From Gemella cuniculi DSM 15828 (GTDB taxonomy: Bacteria; Bacillota; Bacilli; Staphylococcales; Gemellaceae): DNA of 64,000 nt. Every line of letters begins with the position of its first letter. Position 1 is the first letter of the stretch. This document shows, piece after piece, positions 17,589-26,818 of this stretch. The stretch is from contig NZ_KE384431.1 in NCBI RefSeq assembly GCF_000425665.1, positions 156,692 through 220,691 of the forward strand, written 5' to 3'. The notes below the pieces were generated by a model. It was not told the origin of the DNA and did no database searches. It saw nothing but the letters and a program-made list of their open reading frames with translations. Made by a program: the position numbers and the translations under genes.

Positions 17589-18455
17589 TTATGCTTTGTT
17601 TCTTGAACCGAAAATATCAATTTTTTCGTGAACCATAGCTTTAATAGCTTCAAATCCAGGATTTAATAATTTACGTGGATCAAATCCCTTAGGTTTTTGA
17701 TCTCCACCTTCTTCAATATATTTTCTAGTTGCTTCAGCAAATGCTAATTGACATTCAGTATTAACATTAACTTTTGCAACTCCTAGAGAAATAGCTTTTT
17801 GAATCTGATCTGTTGGAATACCTGATCCACCATGTAATACTAATGGAATACCACCAGTTACACTTGAAATATGTTCTAAAGTTTCAAAACTTAAACCAGC
17901 CCAATTTTCTGGATATTTACCATGAATATTCCCAATCCCAGCTGCTAAGAAATCAATTCCTAATTCAGCCATTGTTTTACATTCTTGTGGATCTGCTAAT
18001 TCTCCACTACCAATAACTCCATCTTCTTCTCCACCAATTGACCCCACTTCACATTCAATTGACAAACCTTTTTCATGTGCTAAAGCTATCATCTCTTTAG
18101 ATTTTTCGATATTTTCTTCAAAAGGATAGTGTGATCCGTCAAACATTACTGAACTAAATCCAGCCTCAATTGCTGCTTTAGTTCCTTCATAAGAACCATG
18201 GTCTAAATGCAATGCTACAGGAACTGTTATGTTAAGCTGTTCAACCATAGCTTTTACCATAGCTGCAACTGTTTTAAAACCAGTCATGTATTTAGCCGCA
18301 CCTTCACTAACACCCAAAATTACTGGACTTTTTGCTTCTTCACATGCCAATAAAATAGCCTTTGTCCATTCTAAGTTGTTAATATTGAAATGCCCTACCG
18401 CATATCCTTCTTTTCTTGCTTTCACAAGCATATCTTTTGCCGGTACTAATACCAT
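17589..18455 (-). CDS. fba: Class II fructose-bisphosphate aldolase
   Basis: 288 residues. Zinc-dependent glycolytic enzyme that splits fructose 1,6-bisphosphate to DHAP and G3P. Zinc/catalytic residues visible as ALHLDHGS (His83, Asp85, His86), IGNIHGKYP and VLHGGSGIP, and the phosphate loop VNVNTECQLAF. The length suits the Gram-positive FbaA type. AAGGAGG precedes the ATG. A TATAAT with a weak TTTACT -35 lies about 35-60 bases upstream. Confidence 0.96.
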   Translation of the reverse strand: MVLVPAKDMLVKARKEGYAVGHFNINNLEWTKAILLACEEAKSPVILGVSEGAAKYMTGFKTVAAMVKAMVEQLNITVPVALHLDHGSYEGTKAAIEAGFSSVMFDGSHYPFEENIEKSKEMIALAHEKGLSIECEVGSIGGEEDGVIGSGELADPQECKTMAELGIDFLAAGIGNIHGKYPENWAGLSFETLEHISSVTGGIPLVLHGGSGIPTDQIQKAISLGVAKVNVNTECQLAFAEATRKYIEEGGDQKPKGFDPRKLLNPGFEAIKAMVHEKIDIFGSRNKA

Positions 18456-18850
18456 GTTGTTTTTCCTCCTTAAAATAACTACTTACTATACTATATTATA
18501 CACCATACTATTAAAAAGTAAAGTGAAAAATTTTCAGGATAAGGCTTTCACTGTATAATATTTATAAATTTTTTTTAGATATTATAATACAAGTTAGTAA
18601 ATTGGAATATCCATTACTTTCATATTAATCAGTTTCTTTCTTGTTTAAGTATTTTAGTATAAACAATAAACATATTATAAATATTCTCATTGATTATAAG
18701 AACAATATTCTATGTAAAAAAATTTACTGCAATCTTAATAAATATAAAAAATAAATCAAACTTAAAATTCAATCTATTTTGAGTTTTTTTCTTATTGTTT
18801 ATATTAACTTATCAACTTAAATCATTAAAGAAATAAATTTTTTATTTTAG
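18456..18850. other. Intergenic region upstream of fba
   Basis: 395 AT-rich bases. It contains a TATAAT near 18496 on the minus strand with a 4/6 -35 match, likely the fba promoter. No gene, RNA or clear terminator for the pseudouridine synthase gene is seen. Confidence 0.6.
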
Positions 18851-19750
18851 TTATTTATCTAACTTCGCTATTGTTTCTATCATATATTCTGGAACTTCTG
18901 TTTCAAAGTACAAATGTTCACCTGTTATAGGATGATTAAATTCGATACTTTTAGAATGTAATGCTTGACCATTCGTATTCAATGTTTTTCTCGGTCCATA
19001 AACAAGATCTCCTACCAATGGATAGTTTATATACTTCATATGAACTCTTATTTGATGTGTTCTTCCTGTTTCTAATTCACACTCTATAAGTGTATAATTT
19101 TCAAATCTATCCACTACTCTAAAATGTGTAATTGATGGTTTCCCTTCATCAATTACTGCCATTTCTTTTCGTTCCTTAGGATTTCTTGCTATTGGAGCAT
19201 CTATTGTTCCATAATCATGTTTTATATTTCCGTGTACAAGTGCATAATATTTTCTTTTTATCTCTTTATTAGCGATCATTTCTGATAATTTGACATGTGA
19301 TTTATCATTTTTGGCAACTATTAAAAGTCCAGATGTATCTTTGTCTATTCTATGAACAATACCAGGGCGAATAGTTCCATTAATGCTAGATAATTCACTA
19401 TGAAATAATAATGCATTAACCAATGTACCATCTTTATGACCTACTGAAGGGTGGACTACCATCCCTTTTGCCTTATTAACTATTATTAGATCATTATCTT
19501 CATAAACTATATCTAATGGAATATTTTGTTTAACTACATTTAACTCCTCAGGTTCTCTGTACTCAATAGTTATGATATTACCATTTTTTAACTTGAAGTT
19601 TGTTTTTATTTTTCTTCCATCTACTTTAATATATCCTCCTAATACTAAATTTTGAATATTAGTTCTTGATAATTCAGAAAGTTCTTTTTGTAAAAATTTA
19701 TCTATTCTTTCATTTACTGATGAAGTATATTTAATTGTTTTTGTATCCAT
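18851..19750 (-). CDS. RluD-type ribosomal large subunit pseudouridine synthase
   Basis: 299 residues. S4 RNA-binding domain (about 12-65, NERIDKFLQKELSELSRTNIQNL), then the catalytic domain with GIVHRIDKDTSGLLIVAKN (Asp136) and GRTHQIRVHMKYINYPLVGD. Resembles B. subtilis YlyB and E. coli RluD, which modify helix 69 or nearby 23S sites. The usual Bacilli neighbours lspA and pyrR are absent. Start at 19750 has AGGAGG before it. Confidence 0.93.
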   Translation of the reverse strand: MDTKTIKYTSSVNERIDKFLQKELSELSRTNIQNLVLGGYIKVDGRKIKTNFKLKNGNIITIEYREPEELNVVKQNIPLDIVYEDNDLIIVNKAKGMVVHPSVGHKDGTLVNALLFHSELSSINGTIRPGIVHRIDKDTSGLLIVAKNDKSHVKLSEMIANKEIKRKYYALVHGNIKHDYGTIDAPIARNPKERKEMAVIDEGKPSITHFRVVDRFENYTLIECELETGRTHQIRVHMKYINYPLVGDLVYGPRKTLNTNGQALHSKSIEFNHPITGEHLYFETEVPEYMIETIAKLDK

Positions 19751-20073
19751 TACTTCCTCCTTTTTACGTACTATACTATATTAACATATATATTGACAAA
19801 AAGAAACTTAATAGAATATAAAATCAGTACAAAATGAGCATTTAAACTTCTCTTTAAAGTGTTTTTTAAAAAAGTAAAATTCAAAAATTATCTTTACATC
19901 AATATTTTTTATTAGCTATTTAGAATCTATTCAACTGTTCCAATATATATTAAAATAACTTAATCAATAATTTTAACAATTATCTTTATACTCTTAAAAC
20001 TTCTAACGTATTACTAAAATTATATAAAAAATAGATACAATGATATTTAAATAATCATGTATCTATTTTTCAC
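19751..20073. other. Intergenic region with terminator
   Basis: 323 AT-rich bases; apart from the terminator at 20026-20070 and presumed promoter sequence of the pseudouridine synthase gene, nothing is recognised. Confidence 0.6.
20026..20070 (-). terminator. Terminator after the YneF-family gene
   Basis: 13-bp stem AAAAATAGATACA (20026-20038) with 20058-20070, followed on the minus strand by T-rich sequence; ends the frr-distal small-gene transcript. Confidence 0.82.
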
Positions 20074-20319
20074 TTATTTTTTTACTTGTTTTTTTGCTTG
20101 TTGTTGAGCTTTTTGCATATTACTCATAACTTGATTTATTTTTTTACGAGATGGTTTTTGTCCCATTTGACTCATCATACTCATAACCATATCTTCATTA
20201 ATTTGAGGATTTTTTTCCATATAATTCATGAAGTTTCGTCTTGCAAGGAAAAATCCACCCACAACTCCTGCAAGTAAACAAATAGCTCCTACTAAAATCG
20301 TAATTGTTGTTGCACTCAT
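20074..20319 (-). CDS. YneF/UPF0154 family membrane protein
   Basis: 81 residues. One N-terminal membrane helix (about residues 5-26, [20 protein letters not shown]), then the family's cytoplasmic segment [28 protein letters not shown] and a Gln/Lys-rich tail. Function unknown; conserved in Firmicutes. Three bases after the DUF896 gene, so probably co-transcribed. Confidence 0.88.
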   Translation of the reverse strand: MSATTITILVGAICLLAGVVGGFFLARRNFMNYMEKNPQINEDMVMSMMSQMGQKPSRKKINQVMSNMQKAQQQAKKQVKK

Positions 20320-20322
20320 AGC

Positions 20323-20532
20323 TTATCTTCCTTTCTTTTTAGGAGTTATATCTTCTCCATTTTCATTTATTACTTTAGTATTAGCTAATATATTACGCAT
20401 ATTAGCTTTGAAGTTTTTTAAATATAACTGTCTATACTCTGCTAATTCTGCAGTTTCTTCTGCAGTTAAATTTCGTTCTTTTTTAATAGCATTAAGCGAA
20501 TTAATCTTTGCTATAATTTCTGTCATTTCCAT
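20323..20532 (-). CDS. DUF896 family protein (YnzC-like)
   Basis: 69 residues from the chosen ATG, matching the two-helix DUF896/YnzC pattern (IAKINSLNAIKKERNLTAEE, EYRQLYLKNFKANMRNIL) and the C-terminal DITPKKK. A GTG at 20544 is in frame but would overlap frr; the ATG at 20532 matches the family's start and has GAGTG nine bases upstream. Function unknown. Confidence 0.85.
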   Translation of the reverse strand: MEMTEIIAKINSLNAIKKERNLTAEETAELAEYRQLYLKNFKANMRNILANTKVINENGEDITPKKKGR

Positions 20533-20536
20533 ACTA

Positions 20537-21094
20537 TTACACACTCATTAATTCATCTTGTTTTTCTTTTGTCACTTTATCTATTTCAGCTATAAATTTA
20601 TCAGTTTCTTTTTGAATATCATCTGAATAACCTTTTAAGTCATCTTCTGTTATTTGTGATGATTTTTCTAATTTTTTCATAGAATCCATCGCATCACGAC
20701 GTACATTACGAACAGCAACTTTAGCACTTTCTGCTTCTTTACCTACAAGTTTAGCTAGCTCTTTTCTTCGCTCTTCTGTAAGTGCTGGAAACACTATTCT
20801 TATAACATTACCATCATTTGCAGGATTTAATCCTAAATCTGATGCTTGAATAGCTTTCTCTATTGCACCTAATAATGATTTTTCATATGGAGAAATTACT
20901 AACATTTTTGGCTCTGGAACAGAAATCCCAGCTACTTGATTTACAGGAGTCGGTACTCCATAATATTCAACAGTTATTCTATCTAATACAGAAGCACTAG
21001 CCTTTCCTGCTCTAATAGATGCTAACTCACGTCTTAAACTGGCAATGGCTTTTTCCATTTTTTCTTCTAAATTATTTAATATTTTTTCAGGCAT
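20537..21094 (-). CDS. frr: Ribosome recycling factor
   Basis: 185 residues, full length. With EF-G it splits post-termination ribosomes. Diagnostic stretches: [51 protein letters not shown] and [12 protein letters not shown]. It follows pyrH after 31 bases in the normal rpsB-tsf-pyrH-frr order. Confidence 0.98.
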   Translation of the reverse strand: MPEKILNNLEEKMEKAIASLRRELASIRAGKASASVLDRITVEYYGVPTPVNQVAGISVPEPKMLVISPYEKSLLGAIEKAIQASDLGLNPANDGNVIRIVFPALTEERRKELAKLVGKEAESAKVAVRNVRRDAMDSMKKLEKSSQITEDDLKGYSDDIQKETDKFIAEIDKVTKEKQDELMSV

Positions 21095-21125
21095 ATTTTC
21101 ACACTCCTACTCCATAAAAATTTTA

Positions 21126-21839
21126 TTATTTAATGATTGTTCCTAAATTATCTTCAGAAACAACTTTTACGATATTATCTGCATTATCTATTGAAAACAC
21201 AATTATTGGTAAATGATTATCCATACAAAATGAAATTGCTGTAGAATCCATAATCGTTAGTCCTTTATTGATAATATCCATATACGACAAATTATCATAT
21301 TTTATTGCCGAATTATCAATCTTAGGATCAGCTGAATAAACACCATCTACTCCATTTTTACCCATTAGAATCGCTTCAGCTCCAATTTCTTTTGCACGAA
21401 GTGCAGCTGTAGTATCTGTTGAAAAATAAGGATTACCTATTCCTGCAGCAAAAATAACTACTCTTCCTTTTTCTAAATGCCTTATCGCTCTTCTTCTAAT
21501 ATATGGTTCTGCCATAGCTTTCATTTCTACTGATGTTAGTACCCTAGTGTCTACATCTTTCTGCTCCAATGAATCCTGCAAAGCTAATGAATTCATTACA
21601 GTTGCTAACATCCCCATCGAATCGGCAGTTGCTCTTTCCATACCTAGTTCTTCACCAGTTTTACCACGCCAAATATTTCCGCCACCAACAACAATAGCAA
21701 CTTCTACCCCTTGTTTTACAACTTCTACAATTTGTGCTGTTATTTTGTTGACAACATCAGAATCTATTCCAAAACCTTTTCCACCTGCAAGTGCTTCACC
21801 ACTAAGTTTAAATAAAACTCTTTTGTATTTAGCAACCAT
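21126..21839 (-). CDS. pyrH: UMP kinase
   Basis: 237 residues, amino-acid-kinase fold. Phosphorylates UMP to UDP. Motifs: [36 protein letters not shown] and [14 protein letters not shown]. Part of the tsf-pyrH-frr group, though a terminator hairpin lies between tsf and pyrH at 21904-21928. Confidence 0.97.
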   Translation of the reverse strand: MVAKYKRVLFKLSGEALAGGKGFGIDSDVVNKITAQIVEVVKQGVEVAIVVGGGNIWRGKTGEELGMERATADSMGMLATVMNSLALQDSLEQKDVDTRVLTSVEMKAMAEPYIRRRAIRHLEKGRVVIFAAGIGNPYFSTDTTAALRAKEIGAEAILMGKNGVDGVYSADPKIDNSAIKYDNLSYMDIINKGLTIMDSTAISFCMDNHLPIIVFSIDNADNIVKVVSEDNLGTIIK

Positions 21840-21903
21840 TTTTATCCTCCTAATAAAATATTAGACAATTATTATTATTATTCATCACATAATTCTTTTA
21901 AAA

Positions 21904-21928
21904 AAGCACACACAAAAAGTGTGTGCTT
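21904..21928 (-). terminator. Terminator between tsf and pyrH
   Basis: 10-bp stem AAGCACACAC/GTGTGTGCTT with a 5-base loop followed by T6 on the minus strand. It probably reduces read-through from rpsB-tsf into pyrH-frr. Confidence 0.88.
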
Positions 21929-21962
21929 CAGCTCTATAATAACTTAATATTAATAGAGAATA

Positions 21963-22850
21963 CTATTTTCCAGCATTAACTTGGCTCATTACTTCTTCAG
22001 CAAAGTTATCTTCTCTTTTCTCAATTCCTTCACCAACTTCATATCTTACAAATTTAGTAAGTTTTCCACCTTTTGATGCTACGAATTTTTCTACAGTGAA
22101 ACTATCATCTTTTACAAATTTTTGTTTAACAACTGTAATTTCTTCTAAGAATTTGTTTATTCTACCAACAATCATTTTTTCAACAATATTAGCTGGTTTT
22201 CCTTCATTTAATGCTTGTTCAGTTAATACTTTTTTCTCATGTTCAAGTACATCTGCAGGTACTTCACTTTCATCAAGGTATCTTGGTGCTAATGCAGCAA
22301 TATGCATTGCAACATCTTTAGCAGCCTCTTCATCAGTACTTCCTTCCACTAGAGTAAGAACACCAATTCTTCCGCCCATGTGAGAATATGCACCAAAGGC
22401 ATCTGAATCTGTTTTAGAAACTACCTCAAATCTTCTTAGTGAAAGTTTTTCGCCTATTGTAGCTATTCCTTCATTAATAACTGCTTCTACTGTTCCACCT
22501 TGTGCTGAAACCTGAAGCGCTTCTTCTAAAGATTTTGGTTCAGCTGTTAATATAGCATCTGCTACATTTTTCACCAAAGCAACGAATTTTTCGTTTTTAG
22601 CAACGAAGTCAGTTTCTGAATTGATTTCTAGGATAACTGCTTTGTTTCCTTTAACTTCAATATAAGAAAGACCTTCAGCAGCTATTCTATCAGCTTTTTT
22701 AGCCGCTTTAGCAATACCATTTTCTCTTAGGTAGTCAATTGCTGCTTCAATATTCCCATCAGTATGTTGTAGTGCTTTTTTACAGTCCATCATACCAGCA
22801 CCAGTACGTTCTCTTAATTCTTTTACCAAACTAGCTGTAATTTGTGCCAT
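21963..22850 (-). CDS. tsf: Elongation factor Ts
   Basis: 295 residues. Nucleotide exchange factor for EF-Tu. N-terminal UBA-like domain with [16 protein letters not shown], the [10 protein letters not shown] motif contacting EF-Tu, then two core subdomains ([24 protein letters not shown]). GGAGG before the ATG. Lies 40 bases after rpsB. Confidence 0.98.
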   Translation of the reverse strand: MAQITASLVKELRERTGAGMMDCKKALQHTDGNIEAAIDYLRENGIAKAAKKADRIAAEGLSYIEVKGNKAVILEINSETDFVAKNEKFVALVKNVADAILTAEPKSLEEALQVSAQGGTVEAVINEGIATIGEKLSLRRFEVVSKTDSDAFGAYSHMGGRIGVLTLVEGSTDEEAAKDVAMHIAALAPRYLDESEVPADVLEHEKKVLTEQALNEGKPANIVEKMIVGRINKFLEEITVVKQKFVKDDSFTVEKFVASKGGKLTKFVRYEVGEGIEKREDNFAEEVMSQVNAGK

Positions 22851-22889
22851 TTTGATCGCCTCCGTTATTTTATTATTTATTTTAAAAAA

Positions 22890-23627
22890 TTATTCTTCTG
22901 TTGCTTCTACTTCTTCAACGAATGCTTCTTCTGTTTCTTCGATATTTCCTTCATTGTATGCTACAAATGCATCTGCCATTTTAGCTGTTAATAATTTAAC
23001 TGCACGAATAGCATCATCGTTTGCAGGAATTACATAATCAACATCATCTGGATCACAGTTTGTATCTACAATACCTACTACAGGAATCCCCAATTTTTTA
23101 GCTTCTGCAATTGCGTTGTGTTCTTTTTTAGGATCAACAACGAATAACGCATCTGGCATACCTTTCATATCTCTAATTCCACCTAAGAATTTATTAAGTT
23201 TATCATATTCTTTTCTTAATTCAAGAACTTCTTTTTTAGGTAAAACATCAAATACACCATCAGCTTCCATTTTTTCAATTTCAGCGATTCTATCAATACG
23301 TCCTTTAATAGTTTTATAGTTAGTTAAAGTACCACCCAACCAACGATGATTAATGTAGTATTGACCACTTCTTTCAGCTTCTTCTTTAATCGCATCTTGT
23401 GCTTGTTTTTTAGTACCTACAAATAACATTTTTCCGCCTTGATCAGCTACTGATTTTACGAATTCATATGCTTCATCAACTTTTTTTACTGTTTTTTGTA
23501 AGTCGATGATATAAATACCATTTCTTTCTGTGAAGATATATTTATCCATTTTTGGATTCCATCTTCTTGTTTGATGACCGAAGTGTACTCCAGCCTCTAA
23601 TAATTGTTTCATTGAAATAACTGCCAT
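22890..23627 (-). CDS. rpsB: Ribosomal protein S2
   Basis: 245 residues. Small-subunit protein, start [27 protein letters not shown], with the S2 signatures [18 protein letters not shown] and [19 protein letters not shown], and an acidic tail. First gene of rpsB-tsf, preceded by a structured leader. Confidence 0.98.
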   Translation of the reverse strand: MAVISMKQLLEAGVHFGHQTRRWNPKMDKYIFTERNGIYIIDLQKTVKKVDEAYEFVKSVADQGGKMLFVGTKKQAQDAIKEEAERSGQYYINHRWLGGTLTNYKTIKGRIDRIAEIEKMEADGVFDVLPKKEVLELRKEYDKLNKFLGGIRDMKGMPDALFVVDPKKEHNAIAEAKKLGIPVVGIVDTNCDPDDVDYVIPANDDAIRAVKLLTAKMADAFVAYNEGNIEETEEAFVEEVEATEE

Positions 23628-23656
23628 AAGTTATTTTCCTCCTTGGTTTTTTCCTC

Positions 23657-23713
23657 CGATATTCTCAAAGACTACTGCAAACATAAATGCACCGAGCAGC
23701 TACTCAAATATCG
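23657..23713 (-). promoter_or_regulatory. Structured leader of rpsB
   Basis: The 5' UTR can fold into a stem closed by CGATATT/AATATCG (23657-23663, 23707-23713) with an inner CTGC/GCAG helix (23675-23678, 23696-23699). S2 autoregulatory leaders are known in several bacteria; that this is one is inference from position and fold. Confidence 0.5.
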
Positions 23714-23753
23714 TGTGTTTTATTTTTTTGTTGAATTTTACTCAACTTCATTA

Positions 23754-23782
23754 ATTATATAGTATTCCTAACTAAAAATCAA
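23754..23782 (-). promoter_or_regulatory. Promoter of rpsB-tsf
   Basis: Minus strand TTGATT (23777-23782), 17-base spacer, TATAAT (23754-23759). Confidence 0.85.
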
Positions 23783-23982
23783 GGGCTAATACCTATTTTT
23801 TGCTGATTTCCTTAATTGAAATATAAAAATTTATTAGTTGAATATTTTAAAAATTTAATATATGTTCACTTACTATAAAAAATCTTTTACTAAAATAAAT
23901 CATATTTGTTCTCCTTAATTAAAAACTATTTAATAAATTTTCTTTCTATTTTCTTATATATATATTTATTTTAATTTTGCTA

Positions 23983-24011
23983 TTGATTTTTTTTGTAAAT
24001 TATATTATAAT
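23983..24011 (+). promoter_or_regulatory. Promoter of znuA
   Basis: TTGATT (23983-23988), 17-base spacer, TATAAT (24006-24011); transcription should begin near 24018, inside the region covered by the Zur box. Confidence 0.88.
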
Positions 24012-24020
24012 TTGTTAGAC

Positions 24021-24033
24021 CGTAATGATTACG
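24021..24033. promoter_or_regulatory. Zur box overlapping the znuA transcription start
   Basis: CGTAATGATTACG is a perfect palindrome and equals the core of the Bacillus Zur operator (TCGTAATNATTACGA). It lies just after the -10, where bound Zur would block initiation when zinc is plentiful. The match is seen directly; binding is inference. Confidence 0.85.
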
Positions 24034-24056
24034 AAATAAAGGAGATGTATATTATA

Positions 24057-25094
24057 ATGAATAAGTTCAAAAGATTATTATCATTACTTGCTGCATTTGC
24101 TATACTTTTAGTTGGATGCTCTAGCAAAACAAATTCACAAAATTCAAATTCTGGTGAGAAAACTAAAATTGTAACATCAGTAAACTTCTACGCTGAAGTC
24201 GCAAAAAAAATTGCTGGTGATAAAGCGGAAGTTTCTTCCATTATAAGTTCTTCGTCTGCTGATCCCCATGATTTTGAACCTACTGCTCAAGATGCAAAAA
24301 AAGTTTCTGATGCAAATATTGCTATTTTAAATGGTGGTGGTTACGACTCTTGGTTTGAAAAATTGGCAGATAACAATAAAAATATAACTAAAATTAATGG
24401 AGCAAAACTTTTAGGTCTTAAAGATGGTGAAAATGAACACATTTGGTATAATCCTGAAGTAATGTCGAAAGTTGCTGATGAAGTTACTAAAACTTTAGCA
24501 GAAAAAGATTCTTCAAATAAACAATTTTATGAAAATAATAGAGATAATTATAAAAAAGAATTAGCTAAAATTACTGATAAGATAAATTCTCTGAAAGAAA
24601 AAGCAAATGGTAAATACGTTATTACTACTGAGCCAGTATTTGACTACGCTGTTGACAATTTAGGTTTTAAACTAACAACTGAAGTTAAAAAATTAGCTAA
24701 AGCAACAGAAGAAGGAAACGACCCAGCTCCACAAGATTTAAAAGCAATTCAAGAACAAATTAAATCTAAACAAATTTCTTTAATTATAAATAATGTTCAA
24801 ACCACTAACAAAACTGTAGAAGGTTTAATAAATTTAGCTGAGCAAAATAACATACCTATTCTTAATGTTACTGAAACACAACCAGATGGAAAGACATATA
24901 TTGAGTGGATGTTAGATCAATATAATAAACTTGAAGAAATTTTAAATGGTGGTAGTGGTGAAAAAGCATATCATGTCGAAGGTGCTAGTGAGGGTCATAA
25001 TCATAACCATGAACATGGGCATGAAGGACACTCACATAGTCATAATCATAGCCATGACCATGACCACGATCATAAAGATGAAGATAAAAAATAG
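24057..25094 (+). CDS. znuA: Zinc-binding lipoprotein of ABC importer, ZnuA/AdcA-like
   Basis: 345 residues from the ATG with AAAGGAG upstream; a longer in-frame frame to 24012 overlaps the promoter and is not used. Signal peptide ends in lipobox LLVGC. Cluster A-I metal-binding fold: VNFYAEVAKKIAGD, ADPHDFEPTAQDAKK (His ligand), NEHIWYNPEV (His ligand), helical backbone, then TEPVFDYAVDNLGF. The C-terminal 35 residues are a His-rich tail with about 15 His (HNHNHEHGHEGHSHSHNHSH). In many ZnuA proteins the His-rich stretch is an internal loop; here it is at the end. Zinc is favoured over manganese because of this tail and the Zur box. Confidence 0.93.
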   Translation: MNKFKRLLSLLAAFAILLVGCSSKTNSQNSNSGEKTKIVTSVNFYAEVAKKIAGDKAEVSSIISSSSADPHDFEPTAQDAKKVSDANIAILNGGGYDSWFEKLADNNKNITKINGAKLLGLKDGENEHIWYNPEVMSKVADEVTKTLAEKDSSNKQFYENNRDNYKKELAKITDKINSLKEKANGKYVITTEPVFDYAVDNLGFKLTTEVKKLAKATEEGNDPAPQDLKAIQEQIKSKQISLIINNVQTTNKTVEGLINLAEQNNIPILNVTETQPDGKTYIEWMLDQYNKLEEILNGGSGEKAYHVEGASEGHNHNHEHGHEGHSHSHNHSHDHDHDHKDEDKK

Positions 25095-25126
25095 TATCCA
25101 TATGTAAAAATATGTAGTATAATTCT

Positions 25127-25160
25127 AAGAAGAGATTATAAATCGTATCTCTTCTTTTTT
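25127..25160 (+). terminator. Terminator/attenuator between znuA and znuC
   Basis: 10-bp stem AAGAAGAGAT with ATCTCTTCTT, then T6. Likely lowers transcription of znuCB relative to the binding protein. Confidence 0.85.
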
Positions 25161-25271
25161 ATATAATTTTATGATATGATTTATGATTATAGTATTTATT
25201 TTAAATACAATTATAGGTATATTATTTTAAAATTTTTATTTTGTAATTTAAAAATTAGTTAGGAGTTTTAT

Positions 25272-25982
25272 ATGACTGAGCTTAATATAAAAAATCTTTC
25301 CTATTCTATAGGAGAAAAAAAAATTTTAAACAACCTTTCTTTTTCATGTTCATCTGGTGAAGTTATGGCAATTGTTGGAAGAAATGGTGTTGGAAAGACA
25401 ACTTTACTAAATAACATATTAGATAAATTAAATAAAAATGACAGTATTAATCTATTGAATGACAATGCTAATTTAGGTTATGTCCCTCAATTTAGACAAA
25501 TTGATGAAGAACTTCCACTTTCGGTTGAAGATTTTGTCGCTCTTCCACTTTCTCAAAAATTATTCCCCTGGTTCAATAAAAAAGAAAAAGAAAAAATTAA
25601 AAACGTTCTTAATCTTACTAACTCACTTTCCAAAAGAAAAGAATCTATAGGAACTCTTTCTGGTGGGGAAAAACAAAGAGTCTTTTTAGCACAAGCGCTT
25701 ATTAACAGACCAAACCTCTTACTCTTGGATGAGTTTACATCTAATCTCGATAAAACTAGTGAAATAGAATGTATGGAACTTGTTCGAAAAATCACAAAAA
25801 AAGAAAATATTATAACTTTATGTATCACACATGAACTTTCTTTAATTGATGAAAAGTACATTGATAAAATTTTGTACTTATCTGACGATGAATATAAATT
25901 TATGAGCATTAAAGATTATAATAAAGAACAAAATAATTTAAAATTATGTAAACATTATGTAGGAGATGATAACAATGCTTAG
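25272..25982 (+). CDS. znuC: Zinc ABC transporter ATPase
   Basis: 236 residues, ABC ATPase. Walker A VGRNGVGKTT, Q-loop VPQFRQ, signature LSGGEKQR, Walker B LLLLDEFTSNLD and H-loop CITHE. Lies between znuA and znuB and overlaps the znuB start by 8 bases. No second Zur box is seen in the 177 bases after znuA, so it probably depends on read-through past the attenuator or on an unrecognised promoter. Confidence 0.93.
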   Translation: MTELNIKNLSYSIGEKKILNNLSFSCSSGEVMAIVGRNGVGKTTLLNNILDKLNKNDSINLLNDNANLGYVPQFRQIDEELPLSVEDFVALPLSQKLFPWFNKKEKEKIKNVLNLTNSLSKRKESIGTLSGGEKQRVFLAQALINRPNLLLLDEFTSNLDKTSEIECMELVRKITKKENIITLCITHELSLIDEKYIDKILYLSDDEYKFMSIKDYNKEQNNLKLCKHYVGDDNNA

Positions 25983-26766
25983 TTATGATTTTATGCAAAA
26001 TGCTTTTATTGCAGGAACTATTGTCGCAATAATGGCTGGATATATTGGAGTTTTTGTAATGGCTAGAAATATGTCTTTTATTTCACACACACTTTCTCAT
26101 GTTGGATTTGCTGGTGCTGCATTCGCAGTATTTCTTGGTATTAATCCTATTTATGGATTGCTTATTTTTACAATTACAATGTCATACCTTGTTGGACATT
26201 TTAGTGTTAAAGCATTTCGTCGTGAAGCTACCGTTAGTGTTATGCTTGGGATATTTCTGGGTCTAGGTTTATTATTTTTATCTTTAACACCAAAAAGCAC
26301 TAGTTACGTAAATAATATTTTGTTCGGTAGCGTTGTTTCAATTACTAGATCTGACGTAAAACTTATTTTTTCTTTGGCTATTGCTGTAATTATCCTTCTA
26401 TCAATTTTTTATAGAAAAATAAAATTTGACTCATTTGATGCCATAGGAGCAAAGGCTTTAGGACTTAATAGTAAATTTATTTCTATTTTTTTCTTAGTTT
26501 TACTTTCTATCGCAACTAGTATTACTGTCCCAGTAGTTGGTGCTTTGCTCATGTTTGTACTTCTTACAGTACCCGCTAGTGCAGCACGATATGTAACTAA
26601 TAAAGTTGGAAAAATGATTATAATTTCAATAACTTTTGCATTGATTGGAACATGGTTAGGAATTACTTTATCATATTATACTTCCCTACCAGTAACTTTT
26701 TTCATAGCAACGATTGAAGCAATATTTTATTTTTCTAGCTTAGGCTATTATAATTTAAAAAAATAA
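25975..26766 (+). CDS. znuB: Zinc ABC transporter permease
   Basis: 263 residues, ABC-3 family permease with about seven to eight membrane helices. Typical blocks MARNMSFISHTLSHVGFAGAA, VSVMLGIFLGLGLLFLSL and VGALLMFVLLTVPASAAR. An ATG nine bases earlier (25966) directly abuts the GTAGGAG site, so the ATG at 25975 is chosen. Confidence 0.93.
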   Translation: MLSYDFMQNAFIAGTIVAIMAGYIGVFVMARNMSFISHTLSHVGFAGAAFAVFLGINPIYGLLIFTITMSYLVGHFSVKAFRREATVSVMLGIFLGLGLLFLSLTPKSTSYVNNILFGSVVSITRSDVKLIFSLAIAVIILLSIFYRKIKFDSFDAIGAKALGLNSKFISIFFLVLLSIATSITVPVVGALLMFVLLTVPASAARYVTNKVGKMIIISITFALIGTWLGITLSYYTSLPVTFFIATIEAIFYFSSLGYYNLKK

Positions 26767-26818
26767 TAACTAATAAAGAGATTACCATAAATATTGGGTA
26801 ATCTCTTTATTAGTTATT
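26765..26818. terminator. Bidirectional terminator znuB / ezrA
   Basis: 22-bp perfect inverted repeat 26765-26786 with 26797-26818, between two convergent genes and reaching into the ezrA stop region. Serves both directions. Confidence 0.88.

Larger units (their letters stand above)
23628..24056. other. Divergent intergenic region rpsB / znuA
   Basis: 429 bases. Holds the rpsB leader and promoter on the minus strand and the znuA promoter with Zur box on the plus strand. The AT-rich centre (23785-23980) shows nothing recognisable. Confidence 0.75.

Noticed and set aside
24012-24056. Longer start for znuA
   Set aside because: It would run through the Zur box and lies at the expected transcription start; the ATG at 24057 has a strong ribosome site.
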